Below, one piece after another: positions 3,749 to 10,960 of a DNA stretch of 10,960 bases (positions within the stretch are counted from its first letter, which is position 1; each line of letters opens with the position of its first letter). This DNA is from an uncultured Marvinbryantia sp. Lineage in GTDB: Bacteria > Bacillota > Clostridia > Lachnospirales > Lachnospiraceae. The notes under the pieces were generated by a model. That model was not told the DNA's origin and made no database searches. It saw only the letters and a list, made by a program, of their open reading frames with translations. The stretch covers positions 1 through 10,960 of the forward strand of contig CAKRON010000083.1 in the NCBI GenBank assembly GCA_934373455.1, written 5' to 3'. A program made the translations under genes and the position numbers.

Positions 3749-5470
3749 ATGGCAGTCAAAAAATCTTTTCACGAAACAAAAGTTGCTATCTACATCCGAG
3801 TATCCACCATCTATCAGGTGGATAAAGACTCTATTCCTATGCAGAAAAGAGATCTTATTGCATACAGTCAGCTTATGCTTGGTACTGATAATTATGAAAT
3901 CTTCGAGGATGCCGGATACTCCGGTAAGAACACGGACCGGCCAGCTTTCCAGAATATGATAACACGGATTCGGAAGGGTGAATTTTCCCATGTTCTTGTA
4001 TGGAAGATTGACCGTATATCCAGAAACCTTCTGGACTTTGCTGAAATGTACCAGGAGCTGAAAGACCTGGGTGTTACTTTTGTCAGCAAAAATGAACAGT
4101 TCGATACCAGTACCGCTATGGGTGAAGCCATGTTGAAGATCATCCTTGTATTTGCAGAATTGGAACGTAACATGACTGCAGAACGTGTCACTGCCACTAT
4201 GATCTCCAGGGCAAATAGCGGGTTATGGAACGGTGGGCGTGTACCATATGGATACGATTATGATCCAAATACAAAAACTTTCTCTGTCCAGAATGATGAG
4301 GCTTCTGTATGCGTTATTCTGAAAGATAAGTATCTTGAAACAAAATCTCTTGTCTATACAGCAAGAGCCTTAAATGCGGCAGGATATAAAACCAGAGCAG
4401 GATGCGACTGGTCACCTAATGCTGTTTGGAAAATAGCCTCCAGTCCTTTTTATGCCGGTATTTACAGGTACAATCGTTTTAAAGGTACTGAGCACCGCAC
4501 TATTAAGCCGGAAGAAGAATGGATACTGATTCCAGACCACCATCCTGCTATTTTCACTCTGGAAGAGCATGAACTAATGAAAGGTTTCCTAAAAACAAAT
4601 TCCAGAAATCTTGAGAACCTTCCTGGCCGGATCAGACACTCTGAAAATGTTCATATTTTCCAGGGAATTGCCTATTGTGGCAAGTGCGGAAATAAAATGG
4701 TTTCCACTCCAGGTAAGAAGCACGCAGATGGATACCGACCTTCAAATTACAGTTGCCCTCTTCATCGTAAAACCAAAAAATGCGATAATGCTACTGTAAA
4801 CGATATGATCGTCGGAGAATTTATCGTCAATTACATTTTAAATATGCTTAATGCAAAGAAAACTTTCTCCGCTATTAATAACCCAGAGGAATTACAAGAC
4901 AGACTGCTCCTCGGATCCACCTTCTGCTGTGTAGATCATATTGAACCAGATGGACTGAATGACTTCTTCAATCTGCTGAGTCGGTATAGTTCCGATGATT
5001 CTTATGTGTTCACACCAAAAAGGACCGGAAAGAAAAAGGCTGCTATTGATCCGGAACTGGCAGCTCTTAGAAAGGAAAAAGAAAAACAGGAACGTGCTAT
5101 GCAACGTCTGCATGATCTGTACCTTTATCCTGAAAATGCAATGTTGGAAAGAGATTTCATTCTCCGGAAAACAGAAATTGGTAACCGCATGAAAGAAATT
5201 AATGCCAGACTTGGCATGATTACTCAGAACACAGAAACTGTTCTATCTGATGAAGAATTTATTAAACAGGCCAGTCACCTGCTTATACAAAAAGAATTGC
5301 AAAATAAGACATATATCTACTTTAAAGACTTCGTAGCAGCCGTGGATCCGGATATACTAAAAACCTATATGAGCACTGTTCTTGATGTCGTGTATATTAC
5401 AGACGGTCAGATCACTTCCATTGTGTTTAAAAATGGTCTGTGTCACAAATTTATCTATAAAGACTTTTAG
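3749..5470 (+). CDS. Large serine recombinase (site-specific integrase/excisionase of the element)
   Basis: A 573-residue large serine recombinase. The catalytic resolvase domain spans about 12-155: Y-I-R-V-S-T places the nucleophile at Ser19 with Arg17. D-R-I-S-R at 88-92 supplies the conserved Arg89 and Arg92, and A-E-L-E-R with the long E helix follows from about 136. The Recombinase domain runs about 165-285. A zinc ribbon has Cys310, Cys313, Cys336 and Cys345. A Lys/Glu-rich coiled coil at about 435-490 is the part that, in this family, controls integration versus excision. Length and all active-site residues are normal, so it is probably functional. The ATG has an AAGGAG site. It transcribes toward queA and ends at a hairpin terminator. 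As last element gene before core genes it probably made the insertion; its attachment site is not identified. Confidence 0.95.
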   Translation: MAVKKSFHETKVAIYIRVSTIYQVDKDSIPMQKRDLIAYSQLMLGTDNYEIFEDAGYSGKNTDRPAFQNMITRIRKGEFSHVLVWKIDRISRNLLDFAEMYQELKDLGVTFVSKNEQFDTSTAMGEAMLKIILVFAELERNMTAERVTATMISRANSGLWNGGRVPYGYDYDPNTKTFSVQNDEASVCVILKDKYLETKSLVYTARALNAAGYKTRAGCDWSPNAVWKIASSPFYAGIYRYNRFKGTEHRTIKPEEEWILIPDHHPAIFTLEEHELMKGFLKTNSRNLENLPGRIRHSENVHIFQGIAYCGKCGNKMVSTPGKKHADGYRPSNYSCPLHRKTKKCDNATVNDMIVGEFIVNYILNMLNAKKTFSAINNPEELQDRLLLGSTFCCVDHIEPDGLNDFFNLLSRYSSDDSYVFTPKRTGKKKAAIDPELAALRKEKEKQERAMQRLHDLYLYPENAMLERDFILRKTEIGNRMKEINARLGMITQNTETVLSDEEFIKQASHLLIQKELQNKTYIYFKDFVAAVDPDILKTYMSTVLDVVYITDGQITSIVFKNGLCHKFIYKDF

Positions 5471-5495
5471 TCAGATACCACATGCATATTAAAAG

Positions 5496-5535
5496 AACCG
5501 GGAATACGCAACACTCCTTACGTTTCCCGGTTTTT
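5496..5535. terminator. Terminator between recombinase and queA
   Basis: AACCGGGAA (5496-5504) and TTCCCGGTT (5524-5532) form a perfect 9-bp stem, extendable by A-C-G/C-G-T across one bulge, followed by T-T-T-T-T in the plus direction. Leftward, the T-rich tract is weaker (CTTTTAA). It ends the recombinase transcript and may also end the queA transcript. Confidence 0.8.
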
Positions 5536-5566
5536 GTGTACTTCTTACAAATGTAAGATATGGTTG

Positions 5567-6592
5567 TTATTTCAAAAGCATGGCATCACCAAACGAGAAG
5601 AACCTGTACCGTTCTTTCACTGCCTCTTCGTATGCTGCCATAATTTTGTCTTTTCCAGCCAGCGCAGACACCAGCATCAGCAGTGTGGATTCTGGCAGAT
5701 GGAAATTGGTGATCAGGCGGTCAATCATCTTGAACTTGTAACCTGGGTAAATAAAGATATCTGTCCAGCCACTTCCTGCCTGAAGAATGCCCTGATCATC
5801 GGTTGCTGATTCCAGTGTACGACAACTTGTAGTTCCCACAGATACGATCTTTCCACCCCTCTGCTTTGTCTCGTTGATCAGTTTTGCCTGATCTTCTTCC
5901 ACGATATAGAACTCAGAATGCATATGATGGTTGGTCACATCTTCTACTTTTACCGGGCGGAAGGTTCCCAGACCTACATGCAGAGTTACATGGGCAATGT
6001 TCACACCTTTCGCTTTGATGGCTTCCAGAAGTTCCGGAGTAAAATGCAGTCCGGCTGTTGGTGCTGCTGCAGATCCGTCATGTTTGGCATAAACAGTCTG
6101 GTAACGGTTCTTGTCTTTTAACTGATGGGTAATATATGGTGGCAGCGGCATCTGTCCCAGCTGATCCAGAATCTCTTCAAAGATTCCGTCATAGGTAAAC
6201 TTAATCAGTCGATTGCCCTCTTCTACCACATCAATGACTTCTCCTGTCAGAAGTCCGTCCCCAAAGGAGATTCTGGTACCCGGTTTGGCTTTTTTACCAG
6301 GTTTTACCAGTGTTTCCCATACATCATTTTCTTTTCGCTTTAATAATAAAATTTCAATCTTTGCTTCTGTTCCTTCTTTGCTTCCAAACAGACGGGCCGG
6401 AATGACCTTCGTGTTATTAACCACCAGACAGTCTCCCGGATTCAGGTAATCTATCACATCTTTAAAAATATGATGTTCTGTCTTTCCAGTTTCGCGATCC
6501 AGAACCAAAAGTCTGGAAGAAGAACGATCTTCCAATGGATCCTGTGCAATCAGTTCCTGTGGTAAATCAAAGTAAAAATCTGCTGTTTTCAT
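5567..6592 (-). CDS. queA: S-adenosylmethionine:tRNA ribosyltransferase-isomerase QueA
   Basis: QueA transfers and rearranges the ribose of S-adenosylmethionine onto preQ1 in the wobble position of tRNAs with GUN anticodons, giving epoxyqueuosine, the penultimate step to queuosine. The 341-residue length is normal and family motifs are intact: [13 protein letters not shown] near 56-68, L-P-P-Y-I at 150-154, [10 protein letters not shown] at 175-184, [11 protein letters not shown] at 201-211, and [12 protein letters not shown] at 295-306. The C-terminus F-S-F-G-D-A-M-L-L is also typical, so the neighbouring element did not disrupt it. It begins 13 nt after the phosphatase gene with an AAAGAGGT site, so the two are probably cotranscribed. 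No other queuosine gene is in view; salvage or distant genes would supply preQ1. Confidence 0.97.
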   Translation of the reverse strand: MKTADFYFDLPQELIAQDPLEDRSSSRLLVLDRETGKTEHHIFKDVIDYLNPGDCLVVNNTKVIPARLFGSKEGTEAKIEILLLKRKENDVWETLVKPGKKAKPGTRISFGDGLLTGEVIDVVEEGNRLIKFTYDGIFEEILDQLGQMPLPPYITHQLKDKNRYQTVYAKHDGSAAAPTAGLHFTPELLEAIKAKGVNIAHVTLHVGLGTFRPVKVEDVTNHHMHSEFYIVEEDQAKLINETKQRGGKIVSVGTTSCRTLESATDDQGILQAGSGWTDIFIYPGYKFKMIDRLITNFHLPESTLLMLVSALAGKDKIMAAYEEAVKERYRFFSFGDAMLLK

Positions 6593-6605
6593 TCTATACC
6601 TCTTT

Positions 6606-7220
6606 CTAATGATAGTATGTTATATTCTCTGCTATTAATTTAGCCTGCCCGTGATGACTTTCTACAATCGCCACTCCACAGTTAGGCGCTACTCTTCCAC
6701 CCCAGAAATCCGCCATTGTCCAGTTTCTCAAGCTATTTAGCAGACCTCTTGTAGCAGCACCGTGAGTAGCAATCAAAATCGTTTTTTCTTCCAGTTCCGG
6801 TCTGTTACAGATATCCTGCATAAAATCTGCACAACGTTTTGCCAGATCCGTCAGACTTTCTCCTCCCTTAGGCGGTACATATTGATCCGGATGTTCAAAA
6901 AAACAATAGATGTTATCATCTCCCGGAAAATCTTCTGTCTTTCTCCACGGCTTTCCTTCCATTTCGCCAAACCCGATTTCCTCAATTCTTTTATCCAGTA
7001 TAAATGGAAGTTCTCTTTCACCCAACACCAGTTTTGCAGTCTCCCTTGCCCGCACAAGAGGGCTGGAAAATACCAGATCAAAGGGTATGTCCTTCATTCC
7101 TTCTGCAGAGGCTTTTGCCAGCGTTCTCCCCTTTTCATTTAACGGAACATCACTTTTTCCCTGCAGTAATTTTTCTTTATTCCAATCTGTCTCTCCATGC
7201 CGAAGAATATATAGTTTCAT
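6606..7220 (-). CDS. Histidine phosphatase family protein (phosphoglycerate mutase-like)
   Basis: A 204-residue member of the histidine phosphatase superfamily. L-R-H-G-E-T-D-W-N at 6-14 holds the phospho-accepting His8 and Arg7. [11 protein letters not shown] at 52-62 gives the second arginine (Arg57). E-I-G-F-G-E-M-E-G from Glu81 carries the usual acid, and A-T-H-G-A-A-T-R-G from 151 holds the second catalytic His153. All catalytic positions are present. The family includes cofactor-dependent phosphoglycerate mutases, alpha-ribazole phosphatases (CobC) and broad-range phosphatases. The short length and lack of cobalamin neighbours favour a general phosphatase, but the substrate cannot be read from sequence. 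It is cytosolic, with no signal peptide. The ATG has a GAGGTAA site. It is the first gene of a unit with queA. Confidence 0.9.
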   Translation of the reverse strand: MKLYILRHGETDWNKEKLLQGKSDVPLNEKGRTLAKASAEGMKDIPFDLVFSSPLVRARETAKLVLGERELPFILDKRIEEIGFGEMEGKPWRKTEDFPGDDNIYCFFEHPDQYVPPKGGESLTDLAKRCADFMQDICNRPELEEKTILIATHGAATRGLLNSLRNWTMADFWGGRVAPNCGVAIVESHHGQAKLIAENITYYH

Positions 7221-7269
7221 ATCATTTACCTCAATTTCAAAAAATGGTATGAGTCATCTCACCTCTGAT

Positions 7270-7298
7270 ATCATAAAGAATTTTCCTCAAAAACGCAA
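7270..7298 (-). promoter_or_regulatory. Possible promoter of the phosphatase-queA unit
   Basis: On the minus strand TTGCGT (7298-7293) and TATGAT (7275-7270) are 17 bp apart. The -10 has one mismatch; the -35 is weak. It lies between the hairpin after pheT and the phosphatase start, where a promoter is expected if pheST transcription ends there. Confidence 0.4.
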
Positions 7299-7301
7299 GT
7301 A

Positions 7302-7331
7302 CCGCCGGCACTTTTTGTAAAATGCCGACGG
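7302..7331 (-). terminator. Probable terminator after pheT
   Basis: CCGTCGGCA and TGCCGGCGG (minus strand) form a 9-bp G+C-rich stem with one G-U pair. It extends through T4/A4 with one bulge, and lies 17 nt after the pheT stop. The T-run (GTTTTT) comes about 8 nt after the stem, so termination may be incomplete and some read-through into the phosphatase gene is possible. Confidence 0.6.
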
Positions 7332-7348
7332 AATATGCAAAAACCTTT

Positions 7349-9766
7349 TTACTGTCTTAATACAATACCCATAGATTCCAAACCATTTAAGATTTTCTTC
7401 ATCGCAGAAGCTATATCGCTTTCTTCCAATGTCTTATCTTTTGCACGGAAAGTAATCGAGTATGCCATAGATTTGTAACCTTTCTCGATCTGTGCACCCT
7501 CATACAAGTCAAACAGATGATAACTTTCCAGATGTTTGCCTCCACGCTGTGCAATCATTTCTTCAATCTGACCTGCCAGAATCTGTTTTGGCACTACCAT
7601 ACTCAGGTCACGGGTAACTGCCGGGAATCTTGCAATTCCTTCGAATTTACGGTCATAAGTAGCGAAAGATACCACATTCTTCATATCTAACACCGCTACA
7701 TATGCTCTTTCTCCAATTCCGTAATTATCTGCTACAGCAGGATGTACTTCTCCAATATAGCCTACTACTGTTCCTTCGTAGATAATATTAGCCTGACGTC
7801 CCGGATGCAGATAGGTTTTTCCTGCATTAGGATCATATTTAGCCGGTTTGCGAAGACCTACTTTTTCAAAGAATTCTTCCACTACACCTTTCATAGTAAA
7901 GAAATCACCATCTCCGTACATACCTAATGTGAACTGCATTCTCTCATCCGGAAGTTCTGTCAACGGAAGGCTCTTTGGCAGATAGATATTACCCAGTTCA
8001 TATAATTTTACATTTTTATTTCTGTGATTATAATTAAATGCCAGTGAATTCAGCATACCATTCAGTGAAACAGTTCGCATAATACTGAAATCTTCTCCCA
8101 GCGGATTGGAAATGGTAATTGCCTGACGAAGCACATCATCCTGTGGAATCAATAACCTATCAAACACTTTCGGACTTTCGAAAGAATAGGAATATCCCTG
8201 TGAAAATCCACAGAATTCTGCAATATCTCTGGCTGTCTGTTCTATTCTCAAATAAAATGGCAGTTTACCTGTTGTTGCTTCACCCTTTGGAAGTGTGGTC
8301 GGAATATTGTCGTATCCGAAGAATCTTGCCACTTCTTCTGCCAGATCTGCCGTGCGGAAAATATCGTGACGGAAAGTCGGTGCAACGATTTCATTTGTAG
8401 CTTCATCATATGACAGCTCTATTTTTTCAAAATATTTGAGCATATCTTCTTTTGAAATGTCAGTTCCAAGAAGCGCATTGATCTTTTCCGGTTCAAATGT
8501 CACACGAACAGGCTCTTTCTTTTTGCTGTACACATCTACCATTCCGCCGACTACTTCACCTGCACCAAATTCTTCAATCAACTGGCATGCACGGTCAATC
8601 GCTGCCTGTGCATTGTTTGGATCCAGTCCTTTTTCAAACTTACCGGAAGCATCGGTACGAAGTCCGACTCTCTTGGAAGACAGACGGATATTGGTTCCGT
8701 CGAAGCAGGCTGCTTCAAAGAGCATTGTCTTTACATTATCTGTGATCATGGAATTTTCTCCGCCCATGATACCAGCGATACCAATCGCTTTTTCTCCGTC
8801 ACAAATCATCAGGACATTTTCATCCATTGTGCGTTCCTGACCATCCAGTGTCACGAATTTTTCATCTTTTTCTGCTCTTCTAACTACAATCTCATGACCT
8901 GCAATCGTATCATAATCATAAGCATGCATTGGCTGTCCATATTCTTCCATCACATAATTTGTAATATCTACAATGTTATTAATCGGGCGGATACCACAGG
9001 ATGCCAGTCTTCTCTGCATCCATACCGGTGACGGAGCAATTTTGATGTTCTTTACTACTCTTGCAGTATAACGCGGGCAGAGTTCCGGATCCTGTACCGT
9101 AACCTTTATATAATCATGCACATCTTCACTGTTTCCTGATGCTGTCACAACCGGAGGGCAGAATGGCTTACGGAATGTTGCAGCCGCTTCTCTTGCAATA
9201 CCAATTACACTGTAGCAGTCTACACGGTTGGAAGTTATTTCATATTCAAAAACTACGTCATCCAGTCCCAGTGCCTTTACTGCACTTTCACCTACTACAG
9301 CATCTTCTGGGAAAATATAGATTCCATATTCCGGTGCTTCCGGATACATTTCACGGGATGATCCCAGTTCCTCGATGGAACACATCATACCGTATGATTC
9401 AATTCCACGCAGTTTTCCTTTTTTAATTTTTATACCGTCTTCTGCCACTTTTCCATCATGACCACCTGCAACACATCCTCCGTCCAGAACAACCGGTACT
9501 TTGTCTCCTTCTTTTACATTTGGAGCTCCTGTAACGATCTGAATCGTCTCTGTACCAACATTTACCTGGCAGATGATTAATTTGTCTGCATCCGGATGTT
9601 TCTCAATTTTTTCAATCTGTCCAATTACAATCTTATTAAGATTCTTATCCAGTCTTTCAAATCCTTCAACTTTTGTACCTGTCAATGTCATCGCATCTGT
9701 ATATTCCTGTGCTGTACAATCCAGTTCCGGAACGTATGCTTTGATCCAAGATAATGAAGTATTCAT
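7349..9766 (-). CDS. pheT: Phenylalanine-tRNA ligase beta subunit
   Basis: PheT is the large subunit of the (alpha-beta)2 phenylalanyl-tRNA synthetase; it binds tRNA and edits mischarged Tyr-tRNA. The 805-residue length is that of full bacterial PheT. Domains in order: an EMAP/tRNA-binding OB fold at about 40-150 (I-V-I-G-Q-I, K-H-P-D-A-D-K-L, V-T-G-A-P-N); the B3/B4 editing region at about 210-370 (R-P-I-N-N-I-V-D-I-T-N-Y-V, E-A-A-C-F-D); B5 at about 400-470; a catalytic-like core at about 485-690; and the FDX-ACB anticodon-binding domain at 713-805 (R-F-P-A-V-T-R-D-L-S start). No domain is missing. It starts 30 nt after pheS with a GAAAGGGGAT site, so the subunits are cotranscribed in equal amounts under the upstream T-box. 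Confidence 0.98.
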   Translation of the reverse strand: MNTSLSWIKAYVPELDCTAQEYTDAMTLTGTKVEGFERLDKNLNKIVIGQIEKIEKHPDADKLIICQVNVGTETIQIVTGAPNVKEGDKVPVVLDGGCVAGGHDGKVAEDGIKIKKGKLRGIESYGMMCSIEELGSSREMYPEAPEYGIYIFPEDAVVGESAVKALGLDDVVFEYEITSNRVDCYSVIGIAREAAATFRKPFCPPVVTASGNSEDVHDYIKVTVQDPELCPRYTARVVKNIKIAPSPVWMQRRLASCGIRPINNIVDITNYVMEEYGQPMHAYDYDTIAGHEIVVRRAEKDEKFVTLDGQERTMDENVLMICDGEKAIGIAGIMGGENSMITDNVKTMLFEAACFDGTNIRLSSKRVGLRTDASGKFEKGLDPNNAQAAIDRACQLIEEFGAGEVVGGMVDVYSKKKEPVRVTFEPEKINALLGTDISKEDMLKYFEKIELSYDEATNEIVAPTFRHDIFRTADLAEEVARFFGYDNIPTTLPKGEATTGKLPFYLRIEQTARDIAEFCGFSQGYSYSFESPKVFDRLLIPQDDVLRQAITISNPLGEDFSIMRTVSLNGMLNSLAFNYNHRNKNVKLYELGNIYLPKSLPLTELPDERMQFTLGMYGDGDFFTMKGVVEEFFEKVGLRKPAKYDPNAGKTYLHPGRQANIIYEGTVVGYIGEVHPAVADNYGIGERAYVAVLDMKNVVSFATYDRKFEGIARFPAVTRDLSMVVPKQILAGQIEEMIAQRGGKHLESYHLFDLYEGAQIEKGYKSMAYSITFRAKDKTLEESDIASAMKKILNGLESMGIVLRQ

Positions 9767-9796
9767 AATAATCCCCTTTCGATCTCTATTCTTTCT

Positions 9797-10816
9797 CTAG
9801 AACTGTTTCAGGAAACGAATATCGTTTTCATACAGCAGTCTCATGTCATCTATTTCATATTTCAGAAGTGCAATTCGCTCCAGACCTACTCCAAATGCAA
9901 AACCGGTATATTCATTTGGGTCTATGCCACACATCTCCAGTACATGCGGATGTACCATACCACATCCCAGAATTTCAATCCATCCGGAACCTTTACAGAA
10001 ACGGCATCCTTTTCCTCCACACTTAAAGCAGCTTACATCTACTTCTGCACTTGGTTCTGTAAATGGGAAATGATGAGGACGGAATTTCGTCTTTGTCTCC
10101 GGTCCAAACAGTTCCTTCGCAAATTCTTCCAGTGTTCCCTTCAGATCTGCAAATGTAATATTTTTATCAATTACAAGACCTTCTATCTGATGGAAAGATG
10201 GTGAATGTGTTGCATCCACTTCATCAGAACGAAATACTCGTCCAGGTGCAATCATACGGATTGGCAGTTCTCCCTTTTCCATAACACGCGCCTGCACCGG
10301 TGAAGTCTGTGTTCTCAGTACGATGTCTTTACTAATATAGAATGTATCCTGTTCGTCTTTTGCAGGATGATTTGCCGGAATATTTAATTTTTCAAAGTTG
10401 TATTCATCATATTCTACTTCAGGTCCTTCAACCACTTCATATCCCATACCAATAAAGATACGCTCTACTTCTTCCAGCGCAATGGTATTTGGATGTCTGT
10501 GGCCTACATTATTCTTCTTTGCCGGAAGAGTAACATCAATAACTTCTGCCTTTAACTGAGCTTCTCTTGCCTTGGCTTCCAGCTTCTTTTTGGTTTCTTC
10601 CAATACTTCTTCGATGGCTGCTCTTGTTTCATTCACCATCTGTCCAACCTTTGGACGATCTTCAGGAGCAACATCCTTCATACTTTTTAATACGGCTGTC
10701 AATTCTCCTTTTTTTCCAAGAAATGCTACTCTCACATCATTTAATTTTTCCAGCGCATCAGACTGTTCAATCTGTCTCATGGCTTCTTCTCTGATCGCCT
10801 GCAGTTTATCTTTCAT
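9797..10816 (-). CDS. pheS: Phenylalanine-tRNA ligase alpha subunit
   Basis: PheS is the catalytic class II subunit that activates phenylalanine and charges tRNA-Phe. The 339 residues comprise an N-terminal coiled coil (about 1-90) that contacts tRNA, then the class II core. Motif 2 is [19 protein letters not shown] (195-213). [10 protein letters not shown] precedes it, and motif 3 is [14 protein letters not shown] (305-318). A four-cysteine cluster (Cys263, Cys266, Cys271, Cys274) lies in the insertion before the G-W-I-E-I-L-G segment, as I recall from other Firmicutes PheS. The ATG at 10816 has an AAGGAG site, about 23 nt after the T-box terminator stem. Expression should rise when uncharged tRNA-Phe accumulates. 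Confidence 0.98.
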   Translation of the reverse strand: MKDKLQAIREEAMRQIEQSDALEKLNDVRVAFLGKKGELTAVLKSMKDVAPEDRPKVGQMVNETRAAIEEVLEETKKKLEAKAREAQLKAEVIDVTLPAKKNNVGHRHPNTIALEEVERIFIGMGYEVVEGPEVEYDEYNFEKLNIPANHPAKDEQDTFYISKDIVLRTQTSPVQARVMEKGELPIRMIAPGRVFRSDEVDATHSPSFHQIEGLVIDKNITFADLKGTLEEFAKELFGPETKTKFRPHHFPFTEPSAEVDVSCFKCGGKGCRFCKGSGWIEILGCGMVHPHVLEMCGIDPNEYTGFAFGVGLERIALLKYEIDDMRLLYENDIRFLKQF

Positions 10817-10838
10817 CTTTTTTCTCCTTCTTTATGAA

Positions 10839-10871
10839 ATAAAAAAGCCCCGTCCGAATAGGGACGAAGCT
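10839..10871 (-). terminator. T-box-controlled terminator upstream of pheS
   Basis: AGCTTCGTCC (10871-10862) and GGACGGGGCT (10855-10846) form a 10-bp stem with two G-U pairs and a 6-nt loop, followed by TTTTTTA. It is a strong intrinsic terminator that competes with the T-box antiterminator. Confidence 0.93.
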
Positions 10872-10960
10872 GTATGATCCGTGGTACCACCCTGATTCCT
10901 GTCATTTGACAGGCACTCGGTATGCGTAACGTGCACTAACGTCATTCCCTAATCTATAAC
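10846..10960 (-). promoter_or_regulatory. T-box leader (tRNA-Phe sensing), 3' part
   Basis: The minus strand carries the canonical T-box AGGGTGGTACCACGG (10893-10879). Its UGGU bulge can pair with an NCCA end whose discriminator base is A, as in tRNA-Phe. The antiterminator forms when AGGG pairs with CCCT of CGTCCCT (10866-10860); the same bases form the 5' arm of the terminator, so the two folds exclude each other. CCTGTC-AAAT-GACAGG (10913-10898) is the hairpin usually found just before the T-box. Stem I with the specifier codon (expected UUC or UUU) is beyond position 10960 and cannot be checked. Uncharged tRNA would favour antitermination and pheST expression. Confidence 0.93.

Larger units (their letters stand above)
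1..5495. mobile_element. One end of an integrated mobile element (prophage or ICE), partial
   Basis: The stretch combines a large serine recombinase, a divergent switch region with HTH regulators on both sides, several very small genes, a candidate toxin-antitoxin locus and a secreted orphan. It abuts uninterrupted core genes (queA onward). The genes around 1.3-2.9 kb are visibly more A+T-rich than the core genes. The layout of integrase, repressor and divergent Cro-like gene is standard for temperate phages and integrative conjugative elements. No structural, conjugation or replication gene is in view, so phage and ICE cannot be told apart. The left end is outside the window. The right end is inferred to lie between the recombinase stop (5470) and the queA stop (5567); no attachment core was identified. 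Confidence 0.8.

Noticed and set aside
3632..3991. 119-codon minus-strand ORF across the recombinase start
   Set aside because: It lies antisense to the catalytic domain of the recombinase, has no convincing RBS or family features, and overlaps the antisense promoter and hairpin.
6762..7142. 126-codon plus-strand ORF and neighbours (such as 6910-7320)
   Set aside because: Shadow frames of the phosphatase gene, which has all its catalytic motifs on the minus strand.
8436..8840. 134-codon plus-strand ORF inside pheT
   Set aside because: Shadow of the pheT editing-domain region, with composition typical of an antisense frame.
1..10960. CRISPR array, tRNA or rRNA genes, insertion sequences
   Set aside because: No regularly spaced repeats, no tRNA-like cloverleaf noticed and no transposase. 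The only recombinase is the large serine type.

Overview
The window looks like a Lachnospiraceae-type Clostridia chromosome (Firmicutes, genus not determinable) carrying one end of an integrated mobile element. The evidence is a Firmicutes-style T-box leader in front of pheST, strong AGGAGG-type ribosome binding sites throughout, moderate-to-low GC, and small element genes of a kind I recall from Lachnospiraceae prophages and integrative conjugative elements.

Right part (about 5.5-10.96 kb, all minus strand): ordinary core genes. A phenylalanyl-tRNA-responsive T-box leader, cut by the window edge, precedes pheS and pheT, which encode the two subunits of phenylalanyl-tRNA synthetase. After a terminator-like hairpin comes a two-gene unit: a histidine-phosphatase-family protein and queA (queuosine tRNA modification).

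Left part (1 to about 5.5 kb): the regulatory and integration end of a mobile element. A divergent control region near 1.2-1.3 kb separates two arms. Leftward are a Cro-like HTH protein, two more small HTH proteins, a 48-residue conserved-looking orphan, and the start of a small zinc-ribbon protein running off the edge. Rightward are a TTG-started repressor-like protein with two HTH-like segments, a secreted protein of unknown function, and a second protein with the same two-segment design. Operator-like repeats lie directly on a near-consensus promoter for the leftward arm, as in a lysogeny or ICE switch. A large serine recombinase ends the element next to queA. It is the likely integration and excision enzyme, and the junction is probably in the 96 bp between the two genes.

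The most interesting item lies between the second regulator and the recombinase. An unlisted 28-codon ORF (3501-3587) encodes a one-helix hydrophobic peptide resembling the holin-like/Fst/TxpA type I toxins. It faces a consensus promoter (TTGACA-17-TATAAT) on the opposite strand. Both would end at one shared bidirectional terminator, and a 7-bp direct repeat covers the toxin start codon and recurs in the antisense RNA. This is the layout of a par/Fst-type toxin-antitoxin locus. The module is framed by two inverted copies of a roughly 30-bp hairpin-forming sequence. This could be an addiction module that keeps the element in its host.
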